Source of the DNA: Prorocentrum cordatum
Taxonomy: Eukaryota; Sar; Dinophyceae; Prorocentrales; Prorocentraceae
Direction of reading: 5' to 3'
Length of the DNA stretch: 56,000 bases
NCBI GenBank assembly: GCA_963575745.1
Contig: CAUYUJ010019263.1
Coordinates: forward strand, 101,501-157,500
Shown here: in pieces, positions 30,824 to 40,460 of the stretch
Layout of the letters: each line of letters opens with the position of its first letter
How positions within the stretch are numbered: position 1 is the first letter of the stretch
Translations under genes and position numbers: made by a program
Notes under the pieces: model-generated
What the model was told of the DNA's origin: nothing
What the model saw: only the letters and a program-made list of their open reading frames with translations
Database searches by the model: none

Positions 30824-31189
30824 AGAAGATCCCCCCCTCGCAGGCGACGGCTGAGCTAGGCGGCGGCGGGCGCCGCCTTCTGCGAGAGGGTGTCGCGGAT
30901 CGAGTGCGCCGTGCGCCTGGCCAGCGTCCTGGCGGCTCACCGTTCTGGCCACCGGGGGGCCCTCCGAGCGGATGGCCTTGGCCCCCCTCTGCCTTGAACT
31001 CTTGCTGTTATTTCCAACCCTCCTGTGCTTTGGGTCCTCGTGAACCCGCGGCGCCGCGCGTCTCTTCCTCCTCCTCCTCCTCCTTCCCCTCTTTTCTCGT
31101 CCTTTCACCACTCGCCATTCACAGTCTGCCCCGAGCATGCTCGCAGACCAACAGCAAATAGGTGCCTTGCCGTCGAGTTTCAGGGGTCT
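30824..31189. other. 3' flank of LINE-3
   Basis: The minus-strand frame stays open from LINE-3 into Arg/Ser-rich sequence with a short CTC run at about 31062-31085. No poly(A) or clear element terminus. Confidence 0.4.
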
Positions 31190-31793
31190 TACTCGATGCA
31201 GCGAAGAAGCCTGGACTGTGGCACCTGAAAACACCAAAGGGACCGAAGGAGCGTGGACGGGCCAAAGGTCTGAAATCTTATGCAGAAGCCCTGGGACTTC
31301 TCCTTTCCGCAGCTTCCAGAGGTCTTTGAGGGAAGACGGGGTAGGGTGGCACGGCCCCTTGAGCTTAACAGCCCTCGTGGTGCCCATATACCCACATCTC
31401 CCACAGAAAATAAAGGGCACTTCGGGCTTGGCTATCACTGCAGCCTGCATGTCGTGAAGAAAAGAAAAGGTCTCGCAGCCGTGGTGAACAATTCCTCCAG
31501 GGACGGGCACAAATCAAAACACCTGGTGTTCGCCAAAAGTCGGGCCCCAGCTGTATGGCACTGCCTGCACCTCCAGCGGACTCCGCCCCAGGTTTGTGTG
31601 GTCTGCCTACCGCTCCAAAGAGATCTTTCAAGAGCGGGCACTCCACTTGGACATGAAGCATCTGTATGGCATAAGGTATTTTTTGAGCATATGTGAATGC
31701 TTTCAGATCAGCCTCGCACGTATTGTTGGATCTTGCCGCCACCTTGGCATGGTGATCAGCCGACACGTTGTCTCTGATATGGCAGAGGTCCTC
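31190..31793 (-). pseudogene. LINE-3 C-terminal cysteine region
   Basis: SADHHAKVAARSNNTCEAD, then in another phase RWRCRQCHTAGARLLANTRC, then in a third FIFCGRCGYMGTTRAVKLKG and SLKDLWKLRKGEVPG. The C-x2-C pairs and the CGRCGYMG...L-x-G-x2-P arrangement are typical of the tail after RNase H. Where the protein ended is not clear. Confidence 0.65.
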
Positions 31794-32300
31794 TCAACTG
31801 GTGGCTTGCTCTCCTTGACGGTGGGCCTTGACCTTAACGCAGAGAAAGGAGGGCTTGCCAGTTATTCTCCAATACCCAGCGCGCGGCGACGAGTGGCGCT
31901 TGGCCAACAAGTGGTTCGAGACCCCCCGCGCGAACGCAACGCAGTCCGAATGCAGGGCAGCTCGTGGGTCACAAGGCGAGGGCTCCTCCAGAGAGTCCGA
32001 TGGGGGCCTCCAGAAACCTTTGAAACATACAGGCAGCATGGTGCTCGGCGGCCGAGGAGGTATGCGGGGTCCTGTCTGGCACAAGTCCACATATCCCCTT
32101 GGCAAGGTGCCCGTGGGCCGTCACTTCCGCCGCCGCCCGACCTGCTCGAGCTACCCCGGGAATTGCTCCGTCGTAGCAACTCCCATTACTATCGTACCTA
32201 CCAATCCAATTGAGGACGAACTGTCCACAGAAACCGCTGGCGGTGAGAAACATGACCTCGGGCTCCTCCTCGGGCTTTTCCGAAAACAGAGGCGAGGGCA
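31794..32300 (-). pseudogene. LINE-3 RNase H domain
   Basis: GRYDSNGSCYDGAIPG holds the first catalytic Asp; PHTSSAAEHHACM the catalytic Glu. After a frameshift near 32000, ALHSDCVAFARGVSNHLLAK gives the second Asp, and FLCVKVKAHRQG the C-terminal motif with its His. All four RNase H landmarks are present, in two phases. This domain is better preserved than the RT before it. Confidence 0.8.
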
Positions 32301-32927
32301 TCCAAAGGGAGGATAAGAGGCGATCTCCTTCCCCGCAATGGAGGGCCATGGTCCTAATTTCATCGTCCTGGCCTTCCCGTTCAGCATCGAAGCTCGGGCG
32401 CTCCCAGGCTCCGTGGAAAATCGCGCCGGGTTTCCCGCGTCTTGGGCAGTTCTCATCAGTCTGGTACCCCATCTGTAGAGTGTCAGACCAGTGGGACATC
32501 TTCCATAATAGACCTGCACCAGCAATCCTTTAAACTGCTTGGGGAACGTCTTACTATTTAGCAGTCTGCGCGGGCCCGGGGACCAAAGCCCATGGCCGCG
32601 AATCTCCTGGGCCCTGGGGCCAGCGAGCTCTGCTAGATCCCTCGTCGCCGCAGACTGTAAACATCGCTTTTTCAAATCCCTGACAAAACTAACTGCTATG
32701 ATGCTTGGGCGGCGCGGCAGTCAGATGATGATGCGCCCCATCTGCCCCAGCAGAAATCCCAGGATTCAGAGCTTCCCATCCAGCCGCCTCCACCCGCCAA
32801 TGCGCGCCATACAACGGCCCCGAGGCCCCCTTCCTCCAGGAGGTGCCGGGCGCATCCTTGTACTTGTCAATGGTGATGTGAGAGCTCCTGGGCAGCTCCT
32901 GAGCAGCGCAGCCAACTCGTGGAAAAA
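32301..32927 (-). pseudogene. LINE-3 post-RT region, second part, with Cys/His knuckle
   Basis: SHITIDKYKDAPGTSW and LYGAHWRVEAAGW resume the post-RT domain. Then GYQTDENCPRRGKPGAIFH and GAWERP: a knuckle in which the second Cys of C-x2-C has become Arg. Frame 32499-31969 carries on into RNase H. Confidence 0.55.
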
Positions 32928-33082
32928 AGGGTGCGCGATGTGGGCGCAAGCGCCGCGGGCGCCCATGTCGCAGCTTTTCCAGCGGGGCGCGGCTGGCGAG
33001 AGCGGCCAAGGATGGGCCGGGGGGCAACGGTGCAGGGGTGCCCTTGTGAAGGTAGCCCACCCTTACTATGCGGGTTGACTGT
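32928..33082. mobile_element. MITE-like element D, copy C, inside LINE-3
   Basis: The right end GCGGGTTGACTGT is complete at 33082. The interior GGGGCGCGGCTGGCGAGAGCGG matches copies A and B. The left ACAGTCAAC end is absent, so the copy is truncated at about 32928. LINE-3 coding-like sequence continues on both sides. Confidence 0.65.
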
Positions 33083-33419
33083 GGGGCCACCCCCTCGCGT
33101 GAGATCTGCGTCCGACTCGCGGGGGAACGGGCTCCAACCGACGCCCAGCGCGCCCCCCAATAAACCTCGGGCCTTGGCCCCAGCTTGTCTCGAGACCAAT
33201 GTCTCCGACAGTGTGCGACCGAGCGCCTCGCCACCATATGTATCAACGGCTTGTATACCTGCAAGATGAACCCTCGCCTTTGCATGCTGAGAACCTTCCG
33301 CCCCTGCCAACTTCCGCGTGCGGTGCTTGATGCAGGTCAAACGTTTTCTTCTGGCTCGCCCATGTCCTGCTTTGGCCCGGTGCGATCCTGGTGAGAAATC
33401 TACGCCCAAGTGGCCAACT
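33083..33419 (-). pseudogene. LINE-3 post-RT region, first part
   Basis: GHLGVDFSPGSHRAKAGHGR followed by RRKRLTCI and VHLAGIQAVDTYGGEALG. The LGVDF..G and YG-E words are the conserved sequence after the thumb in this LINE class. The frame stops at element D. Confidence 0.65.
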
Positions 33420-34125
33420 GTCACTTGCGTCCTCCCCGCAAGATCTCGAGGGAGCTTTGCAGGCGGCCGCAGACGGCATAGACGTCCCAGCGCACGTGGA
33501 TGCGTCAAAGGCCAGCGGCACCACCATCAAGTCATGCGCCAGCTTGGCCAGGACTGTGGCCTCCTGGTACATGGACTGGACGCGAAAAGAAAAGGATGGG
33601 GTCGCCACATATTCAGCCCAAAGTCATTAATGCGCAGCGTGGGCGTGCTCAGGCCGACGCCCGACGAGTCCTCCACGTTGCGCTCGTGCCAAGCATTGAC
33701 ACAAGGTAATGCGCATATGCTTCCACCTAAAACGTCGCCGTCACCGCGCCCGCGTGCCCGTTATGATATCTCCCTTCGCAAACATTCGATTTGAACCCAA
33801 CCCATCTAATGCAACTTCTCGGCCACTGAAAAGAGTTTTGGCTGTGCTGTATTGCTGCAATTAGGTGCTCCACATCTTTCGCAATCGGCCGCGCCCGGTC
33901 GTGCTGGACGTGCTCGTGCAACCGTCTGAGGTCCCACAGCACCGAAAAATGTGCCACCCATCGCTGGCCTGTGCTTCTCCTCGTGCTGCCTGTCTCCAAA
34001 CGGCATCAAGAGGTCCTCGTCCTGGCCCATGCCGAAGGATGGATGATGCGACAAACCTCGCTGCCACTTCCTGAAATCCCGCGCTACCGACTTCCCATGA
34101 AGTCGGACCATGCTCGTGAAACACC
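33420..34125 (-). pseudogene. LINE-3 reverse transcriptase domain
   Basis: SVARDFRKWQRGLSHHPSFG lies near the start. The motif A region reads AHFSVLWDLRRLHEHVQH, with the catalytic Asp in WDL. Downstream the phase shifts. The region where YxDD is expected reads RVQSMYQEATVLAKL with no Asp pair, so motif C appears lost or too degraded to place. The segment then leads into the post-RT region. The assignment rests on motif A, position between endonuclease and RNase H, and the post-RT motif. Confidence 0.65.
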
Positions 34126-35269
34126 CTATTGGGCGCCCCCCCGCTCAGGTTTCCTGAACAACGCTGTGATGGCCTGCTGCAGTGACGTCGGAGCGTTGGC
34201 CACCATGTTCATGATAGTATGAATCCCTGTGGGGACTTGCATCGCGCTGGTAGATAATGGACTGTACTTTGGGTGGGCCCCCTCAATGGCAATGGCTTTC
34301 GCCTTGAACTTGGGCGGGATTCCACGAAGTAATCCTGGTCGAACTCGGGGCGGTGCTCTGGCAGGCGCCTCGATATTAGTACTCAGACTTGGTTGAGCAC
34401 CCCAAGCTCTTGACCCTGTTCGCACCAGCTGTTCCAAGACACCGTGCGCGGGCGCCGTGCTGCCCCCATCTCCTCGGGCACGCAGCTCCTCCGGATATGG
34501 AACTTTGGACTTGGTGTACCTGTGTGCTTGACTGCTGCCGGCGCGTAGCGCGCTCTCGCGCCGCTCCTTCCAGTCGATGAGCTCCCGCATCTTTGCCGCG
34601 CGGACTTCGTGCTTTCCTACTGCCGAGAGAAGCTGGCGCCAGGCGTCGAGAACTGCGCCCAGATCATCCTCGCCACTGGTAGGCCGGGGCGTCCTCGATA
34701 TCAAGATATTCAGTATGCCTTGCCAACCTTCGCCTGCCAGGCCAATTGCTCGCGGAGAGGACCTCCGCGATGTTCAACGCGTTTCGTAGCATGGATCAGT
34801 TTCCAGAGATGCTCAGGGCGGCTTCCTGCTCGGACCTTCCTTGACTGGGATCGTAATTCTTGGGGCCTCGTCCATGGCCAATGGGTGGCCGCGGCAGGAA
34901 GCTTCCTCGCGCTTTGCTTGGTAGCAAGACTGGTCGCCAGGGACCTTCTCTGAACCTTCAGAAGGGGCCCCACCCGCCCTCCGATGCGAGGGGGGAGGGG
35001 GGGGGGGGGGGCATTTTTGTTTTCTGCCGCAGCTCGGCCCAGGCTTTCGCGACCCACTCCTGGTACACCTCGTCCAAGAAGTTTGGCCCTTGACTCCTCT
35101 GGTTGCCCAGGGGCGCGCGGGAACTCTCGTCGTCGCCGTGCCGCCCCAGAAATTCGTAAACTCGTTCGTTGAACCCATCGTAACTGGGAGGTTCCAGCGT
35201 GGGTCCTTGGGCCTTGGTGGGGGGCGTTGCCGCTCTAGCCAAGACTTCCACCATGGCGTCTTTTGTGGC
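34126..35269 (-). pseudogene. LINE-3 endonuclease-to-RT linker
   Basis: Coding-like segments in three phases: FLDEVYQEWVAKAWAELRQ (end of the first), SRPEHLWKLIHATKRVEHRG, and DLGAVLDAWRQLLSAVGKHE with KMRELIDWKERRESALRAG. A G14 run at about 34996-35010 separates the first two. Helical, Trp-rich linker as in LINE-1; no catalytic motif expected. Confidence 0.6.
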
Positions 35270-35960
35270 TCTACCCGTGAACATCTCGACGGGTACATGG
35301 GGTCCAGGAGTGAGGGGATCACCCAAGACAGCATGGACACCTCCTGCTTGAACCTCAAGAGCCCTGGACATGAGGAGGAAATCTAGGTTGCTTGGCCCTT
35401 CGCCCCCGTCGCGCGCATGCGGGCGCCCCTCGACCTCGAACCTGGAGCCCCCCTGCAAGGTGCCCATGTAAAGTCCTTCTCTGGGCCCCCCAAGTTCTAG
35501 ATTCCAGCCACCTCCTGCAAGAAACGGGAGCCCTTGTTCTAGGATGTGCCGCCCGGACAAATCTAGGATCTCGACATTGCCCCCTGTCATTGTTATGCTA
35601 TCCTGCACACGGACAGGGCGCAGAGTGATGGTGCCGAGCTCTGCGGCGCGCAATAAGCAACGAACCAGGTGTCGCTCTCGGATGCATGCTTCACTCCTCG
35701 ACGTTCATACATCGAGGTACCTTCGGACAAGGATGCAGGCTCCACCGCGGCAATTTCCTTGATCGTTGACACCTGGCCCTGCCCAGAACGCACGCCGCCC
35801 GCGCTGCGGCATCCAAAGTCCTGTGCTGATCTGGCACGCCTTGGACAGCTCGTGCTCCTGTGCAAAAAAACAACATCTGCCGTGCAAAACAAGACGCGAA
35901 CTTCCGCCGTTTTCCAACAATTCCCGTTAAAAAATGACAAGCTGTATGGCCTTGCCTGCA
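35270..35960 (-). pseudogene. LINE-3 endonuclease domain
   Basis: AP-endonuclease-like domain that would nick target DNA. LVIF then FNGNCWKTAEV is the first motif, broken at an A6 run (35930). FAQEHEL carries the catalytic Glu in another phase, after a frameshift at the A7 run near 35866; CILVRRYLDV follows. After another shift GLPFLAGGGWNLELG occupies the GDWN position with Gly replacing the catalytic Asp. SNLDFLLMSRAL and GPHVPVEMFTG supply the last Asp and His motifs. Inactive as read because of the substitution and phase changes. Confidence 0.75.
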
Positions 35961-36225
35961 CCAGCTGGCTTGTTCTCGCTACCCTGGGGACACAGGCCCC
36001 GGTGCTGATTCCTCATGCGGATCGTCCCACCTCTGGCCTCCAGGGTGCGAGTGCCGACTTGGGTCGGCACGTTGAGCCGCCCCTTTCTCGAAGGCCCTCG
36101 CCGGGTCACGCTTCTGAGATTCGGTGATGCCTGCTTCAGTGAATGCAACCAATATCTCGTCATCCACCTGCATGAGAAATATATGCTCCGTCCCCCTCAT
36201 GTCCTCCTCCTCCTCGTTCTCCTCC

Positions 36226-36905
36226 TCAAGAAAGACAAACAGGGCGGGCAGCGGGCGGGGTTGGTTTGTCTGGTGCCAACGCTCTGACAGCGTCACACTG
36301 CGCCTGAAGCTTGGCTTTGGTGGACTGGTCCCAGATGTCGGAAACATAGGCTGCCAGGGAAGTGAAGGGGGTGCGCGCAGGGTCGGCGAGGGCCTGGGGT
36401 ATGGTGGTGGGGACGGCCAGGTCTGCCGCCTTTCTCGCCTCCTCCAGCTCCTTATCCTTCTCCTCCAACCCCTGCTGCAACTCCTCCAACTCATCTTGTA
36501 GATCTTCAGCCTGCGCAGTGAGTCTGTCCCTTCGAGCTCTGACACCAGAAACAAGTCTCCCACGACGGGCAGTATCCTGCTCTCATGTTTCTGTAACACC
36601 TTGGAGGTCGGGGCGGCCATCTGCTTCTGTTCCTGGTGGGACTTCCATGCTGACGCCAACGCTGCGGACACTTCATCAGAGAAAGGTTTGTTTTTTCTTG
36701 AGAAATGTTGGTTTCGCGTTCCGATGACAGACGGCCAGGACGCCCCAGCTCCACTCGATCATTACTTGCGCGCTGCCCACGTCCCCACTCTCCTCCACGC
36801 CCTTTACATTTACCACCTCCAGCTCCTTTAACACCCTTCCCTCCGTTGCCTCCCTTACCCGTTGCCTCCCTTACCGTGTTCTCCTCCTTCATCTCCAGGG
36901 TTATG
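36226..36905 (-). pseudogene. LINE-3 coiled-coil segment
   Basis: Resumes after element B as ITLEMKEENTVREATGKGG, then a Gly/Lys-rich stretch, then VSAALASAWKSHQEQKQMA. After a frameshift the coiled coil reads LEELQQGLEEKDKELEEARK (36490-36400), followed by SLAAYVSDIWDQSTKAKLQA. Comparable in place and character to the coiled coil of LINE-1. Three phases are needed. Confidence 0.65.
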
Positions 36906-37099
36906 GTACGGCAGGTCCGTGTCGTGCCGACTTCGGCGTTGGTTTCTGACACCGCGGGGATCGTTCAACCTTGAACGATCGGCCGTTTTCGAAACGCCCA
37001 ATCGTTCCACATCGAACGATTCTGGGTCGCCCGCGGCGTTCAAAGTTGAACGCCGCTGGCGGGGTCGCCGCCGGTCGACACGACACGAACCTACCGTAC
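36906..37099. mobile_element. Palindrome-rich element B, copy 2, inside LINE-3
   Basis: Terminal inverted repeats of about 34 bp (GTACGGCAGGTCCGTGTCGT at the left, near reverse complement at the right; mismatches mostly transitions). Inside are a perfect 10-bp palindrome GATCGTTCAA / TTGAACGATC with a 2-base loop (36959-36980) and a perfect 11-bp one GCGGCGTTCAA / TTGAACGCCGC with a 2-base loop (37033-37056). Total 194 bp. It splits the LINE-3 5' coding region. Copy 1 at 3640-3812 shares the core. Confidence 0.8.
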
Positions 37100-37262
37100 A
37101 CTCAGGGACAGTGTTGCCAGGCACCTTGGAAAGGACGGTTTCTTGCAGGGGCAACTTCGGGATATCTGCGCCACAATGATAACAATACGTAAAACCAACC
37201 GTATTCTTCTTGCACCCGCACGAACTGCACACTGGGCCCACGGCGTAACCACCGCCCGACAT
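37100..37262 (-). pseudogene. LINE-3 N-terminal zinc-ribbon segment
   Basis: ATG at 37262-37260 opens MSGGGYAVGPVCSSCGC, followed by FTYCYHCGADIPK. Two C-x2-C pairs about ten residues apart make a compact zinc ribbon, a likely RNA- or DNA-binding start of the LINE protein. The frame runs to VPGNTVPEC and then directly into element B, which breaks the coding sequence. Confidence 0.65.
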
Positions 37263-37403
37263 GAGGGGACCCGAGAAACCTTCGGGTGAGCTATTTGTGC
37301 ACGCCTGTTGATGGTTGAAAAAATGCGTCGGGCGCCCCCTCGATGGTTGTCGTACGGCTGCGGGAAACCTCCAAGCTCGAGCACCCGCGACACGGGGTTC
37401 GAA

Positions 37404-37424
37404 CTTGAGCCAACGTGGCTACGG
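37404..37424 (-). other. DinoSL (spliced leader) relic 1
   Basis: On the minus strand, CGTAGCCACGTTGGCTCAAG with a preceding C matches 19 of 21 positions of the dinoflagellate spliced leader; the base before is T, allowed at the degenerate first position. It sits 141 bases upstream of the LINE-3 start codon, and its 5' side abuts a CTC/GAG array within about 4 bases, exactly as at 10041-10061. Confidence 0.8.
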
Positions 37425-37427
37425 ACT

Positions 37428-37505
37428 CTCCTCCTCCTCCTCCTCCTCCTCCTCTTTCTCCTCCTCTTTCTCCTCCTCCTCCTCCTCCTCCTCCTCCTCC
37501 TCGTC
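37428..37505. repeat. (CTC)n array at the LINE-3 5' end
   Basis: About 25 CTC triplets with two TTTC interruptions, starting 4 bases beyond the spliced-leader relic. Confidence 0.9.
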
Positions 37506-37524
37506 CTAAACACGGGGCGCAGCC

Positions 37525-37745
37525 CTCACACGGTTTGTGGCCCCATAGGGAGCTCCACCGAAGGCCCCAGTGGCACAGGCCGCATGGCGGCCCCGCCCCA
37601 TCTTAACACACCCAGCACACGGTTCGTGGCCCCAGTCGCACAGGCCGCATGGCGTCCTCGGGTTATTTCGGGACACCCCTGACGCGTTTCGCGGCCCCCT
37701 AGGAAGCTCCACTGAAGGCCCCAACGGCACAATCCGCATGGCGCT
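37525..37745. repeat. Diverged copies of the 77-bp satellite unit
   Basis: Three degenerate units share GTGGCCCCATAGGGAGCTCC, ACCGAAGGCCCCA and CGCATGGCG with the array at 48.6-52.1 kb. The GTGGGGGTGTCCACATGCGG half is replaced here by GGCACAGGCCGCATGGCG. Confidence 0.75.
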
Positions 37746-38404
37746 CTCGGGTCGTTTCAGCTCTTCTCTCGCACGCGCCGCGGAAGCGAGGGTAAGCAGA
37801 AGCGCCCAAAAGTGGAGACAAACGAGCGCGAGAAGCCCCCAAAGTGGAGACAAAATGGCGCGGCACACAAGGGACCAAAAGGCGCGGCGGCGAGAGTAAC
37901 CAGAACCGCGCTGGAATTAACAGAGAGGGGCGGAAACAGATGCATGCGGAGGAGGGTGAACGGGGGAAATGTTATCAATGATTGCGCGCGCGTGAGTGCA
38001 GAACATCGAGCGTGCTTTTGACGTGTTTGGCGAAGCGCCCAGAGGTGCCGTCAAAGTACTCTAATGTATTGAGTGGTCCCATGCATAGTTGCCTCGTTTT
38101 GCGAATGGGTGGGGTTCTTCCCCGACACACACACACACCAGAACTTGCAATCTCACGTTGTAGTGCCATCTCTCGCTTGCACACTACCCTCGCGTAGTGA
38201 AAAGCAAGCAATGTCCGATCGCGCGCGGAGTCCGCACGCGCCCCACAAGTGGACACGGCACAAGAACCAGTGCAGTAAAACTCACCCCTCTGCAGAACGA
38301 AAATTGCGGGCAAGCTGCAGCGAGGCCATTCGAAGCTACCTGAGTGGAACATTCGAATGTCATGACAACTCACACCGGGCATTTCTGCCGTTTTCGGTCT
38401 CCGG
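37746..38404. other. No gene seen
   Basis: Includes AAGTGGAGACAAA duplicated at 37810 and 37842, and (CA)7 at 38126-38139. Frames on both strands have no recognisable motif. Confidence 0.45.
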
Positions 38405-38514
38405 CAAGGCTGAACCTAAACGGTGTTTTTGGTTTTCGTTTTGGTTTCGTTTTACGAAATCGAAGCGAAAACGGCCCACGAAATCACCAAACACACTCTT
38501 TAGGTCCAGCCCTG
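38405..38514. mobile_element. MITE-like element C, copy 2
   Basis: Left end AAGGCTGAACCTAAACGGTG, right end with the near reverse complement (CTTTAGGTCCAGCCCTG). Total 110 bp, shorter inside than copy 1 at 3921-4064 but sharing AACGGCCCACGAAATC. Confidence 0.75.
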
Positions 38515-38665
38515 GTCTCCAGGGGCCCTTGCCAAGCCCCCGGGCCGTCAGAATCAGCTCGGGACGAGGAAGCGCTCCGAGGGAAGAGGTCCAGACCCAC
38601 AGCGTCGCATGTCTGGGAACTCCGCCCCGCTTGCTCTTCCTGCTTCTCGCTCCTCATCTCCTCAT
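38515..38665. other. Spacer
   Basis: Unique GC-rich sequence, no gene. Confidence 0.5.
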
Positions 38666-38840
38666 CTCCTCCTCCTCCTCCTCCTCCTCCTCCTCATCCT
38701 CCTCCCCCTCTTCCCCCTCCTCCTCCTCCTCCTCCCCCTTCCCCTCCCCCTCCTCCCCCTCCTCCTCCTCGTCCTCCTCGTCCTCCTCCTCCTCCTCCCC
38801 CTCCTCCTCCTCCTCCTCCTCCTCCTCCTCCTCCTCCTCG
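38666..38840. repeat. (CTC)n array
   Basis: CTC with CCC, CAT and GTC variants. Confidence 0.9.
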
Positions 38841-39519
38841 GCAATCTCTTTCTTCTTCCTGCACCTCGTCGTCGTCGGCGTCAACCTCCAGCTCCTGCAG
38901 CTCCTCTTCCATCTCCCCCTTCTCCCTCCTTCCTGCACCGAGGCGTTACCACATCTGCTGCCCTAGTGTTCGTGAAATCTGCCGATTTCGTCCACCTGTT
39001 CATGACTTCGGCCGATTTCGCCCACCTTAACTTACATAACACGTTCCAGTTTAGGGCAGATGCGGGCAGACCAAGTCGGACTGACGACATCCACCACTGC
39101 ACCTCAGGCACTTCCCTTCTCTCCTGCACCACCGCCTCCTCCCTCTACTGCCCCTTTCCCCACCAAAGCTGGGAAAATAGTTCTTCGCTCGATGGGAACA
39201 TATGTTCCCGCGAGACGCAACAACGGTTCCCCGATCGGTCCGAACATCTTTCCCGCTCGACGTATACATCCGTAAAGGCTTCGCCCCCTGCCGCCGGCGC
39301 CCTCTCTATCATAATGGGCTATGTCAGGGCTATGCTGGAATTCTTTTGCGCCGTTGCGAAACGATGTCGGAACCTCCTGCGAGGGCGATTGGTAAGCGGC
39401 AGACTCAGGTTCCGAACGTATTGTTGAATTCCGTACTGTTATTCTCGAGATCTCTTTCGTTCCATGTATTGGAGCAACGATTCGGACTGCTTGAGGCTAC
39501 GTTGGGAAACATCGCGTGG
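38841..39519. other. No supported gene
   Basis: Short direct repeat GCCGATTTCG at 38981 and 39011. Frames here have no recognisable content. Confidence 0.4.
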
Positions 39520-39782
39520 CTTTGGCTGCCCTTTAGGGATGCCTCTTGGAAGCCTGTTAAGGCGGCTTGGCAGCAACTTGGAGCCCTCTTTCGCCCTCGC
39601 GGGGCTGAACGCTCAAATCTTTGGTTCGTGGTCCCGCTTTAGACCTCTCTTGGTGCCATCTCCAAGAGTTCTTGGGCCGTCTTGGGTGCCTCCTGAGCTG
39701 TCCTGGTGCCCTCTGGGGCCGTCTTGGGGCTCTCCTGGAGGCTTCTTGGGCCGTCTTGGGGCGGTCTTGGCCTCGATGGCGC
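39520..39782 (-). repeat. Dispersed repeat R2, inverted partial copy
   Basis: GGGCCGTCTTGGG and CTTGGAGCC words are the reverse complement of the R2 CCAAGA series. Confidence 0.65.
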
Positions 39783-39789
39783 GAATACC

Positions 39790-40460
39790 GTGTAATTGAC
39801 TACAGATCATGGTCTCGAAGGCGAGCGTCTGCAGTAATGCACGAGGGATCGTAGCCTCGAAAGCGAGACTGCGGTGTAGTTTACGACGGTTTATGGCCCC
39901 GGGGACGCGAACATGAAGTGATTGTCTAAGGTTTATGGCTTCGGGGGCGCGAGTACGGTGTAATTTAGGGAGGCTTATGGCTTCGGGGACGTGAGCATTG
40001 TATACTTGTTGCGGTTGATGGCCTCGAGGACGCGAGTATTGTTTGATCTACGAGATTGTATGGCTTCGGGGACGCGAACATTGCGTAACTTACGCAGGTT
40101 TATGGCCTCGAGGGCGCGACTGTTGTATAAATTTGCGAGGTTGTACAGCTTCGGGGACGCGAGCCCTGCGTAATGTACGAGGGCTTGTGGCTTCGGATGC
40201 GCGAACGTCGCGTAATTTACGAAGGTTTATGGCCTCGGGGACGCGACTTTTCAGTCATGTGGGTGGGTTTATGGTCTCGGGGACGCGAACGTTGTAATTC
40301 ACTAGGATTTATGGCTTCGGGGACGCTTACATTTTTTTTGTTGTTTATGGCCTCGAGGACGCGAGTATCGTATGATTAGCGAAAGTTTCTGGCCGCGGTG
40401 AGGCGAACCTTGAGTAATTTACGAAGGTTTATGGCCTCAGGGGCGCGGATCTCATGTATG
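39790..40460. repeat. 42-bp minisatellite, about 16 units
   Basis: TTTATGGCCTCGGGGACGCG recurs at 39934, 39976, 40017, 40059, 40101 and 40144, so the spacing is 41-43 bp, and onward to about 40450 with more drift. 42 bp is 14 codons, and one plus-strand frame reads MASGTRTLRNLRRF-type 14-residue repeats for a few units before stops. No evidence that it is translated. Confidence 0.85.

Larger units (their letters stand above)
31190..37424 (-). mobile_element. LINE-3: leader-tagged non-LTR retrotransposon with RNase H
   Basis: About 6.2 kb on the minus strand. Order: DinoSL relic (37424-37404), 141-base 5' leader, zinc-ribbon start (37262), coiled coil, endonuclease, linker, reverse transcriptase, post-RT, RNase H, C-terminal cysteine region. 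It follows the layout of LINE-1. The leader at the very start indicates a full-length copy made from a trans-spliced transcript. Two small elements interrupt it: B at 36906-37099 and D at about 32928-33082. Many frameshifts, several at homopolymers, and degenerate endonuclease and RT active sites make it inactive as read. The 3' end is placed at the last recognisable domain. Confidence 0.85.

Noticed and set aside
37390-37403. GGTTCGAAC resembling a tRNA T-loop beside leader relic 1
   Set aside because: No cloverleaf can be drawn around it; it is part of the LINE-3 5' leader.
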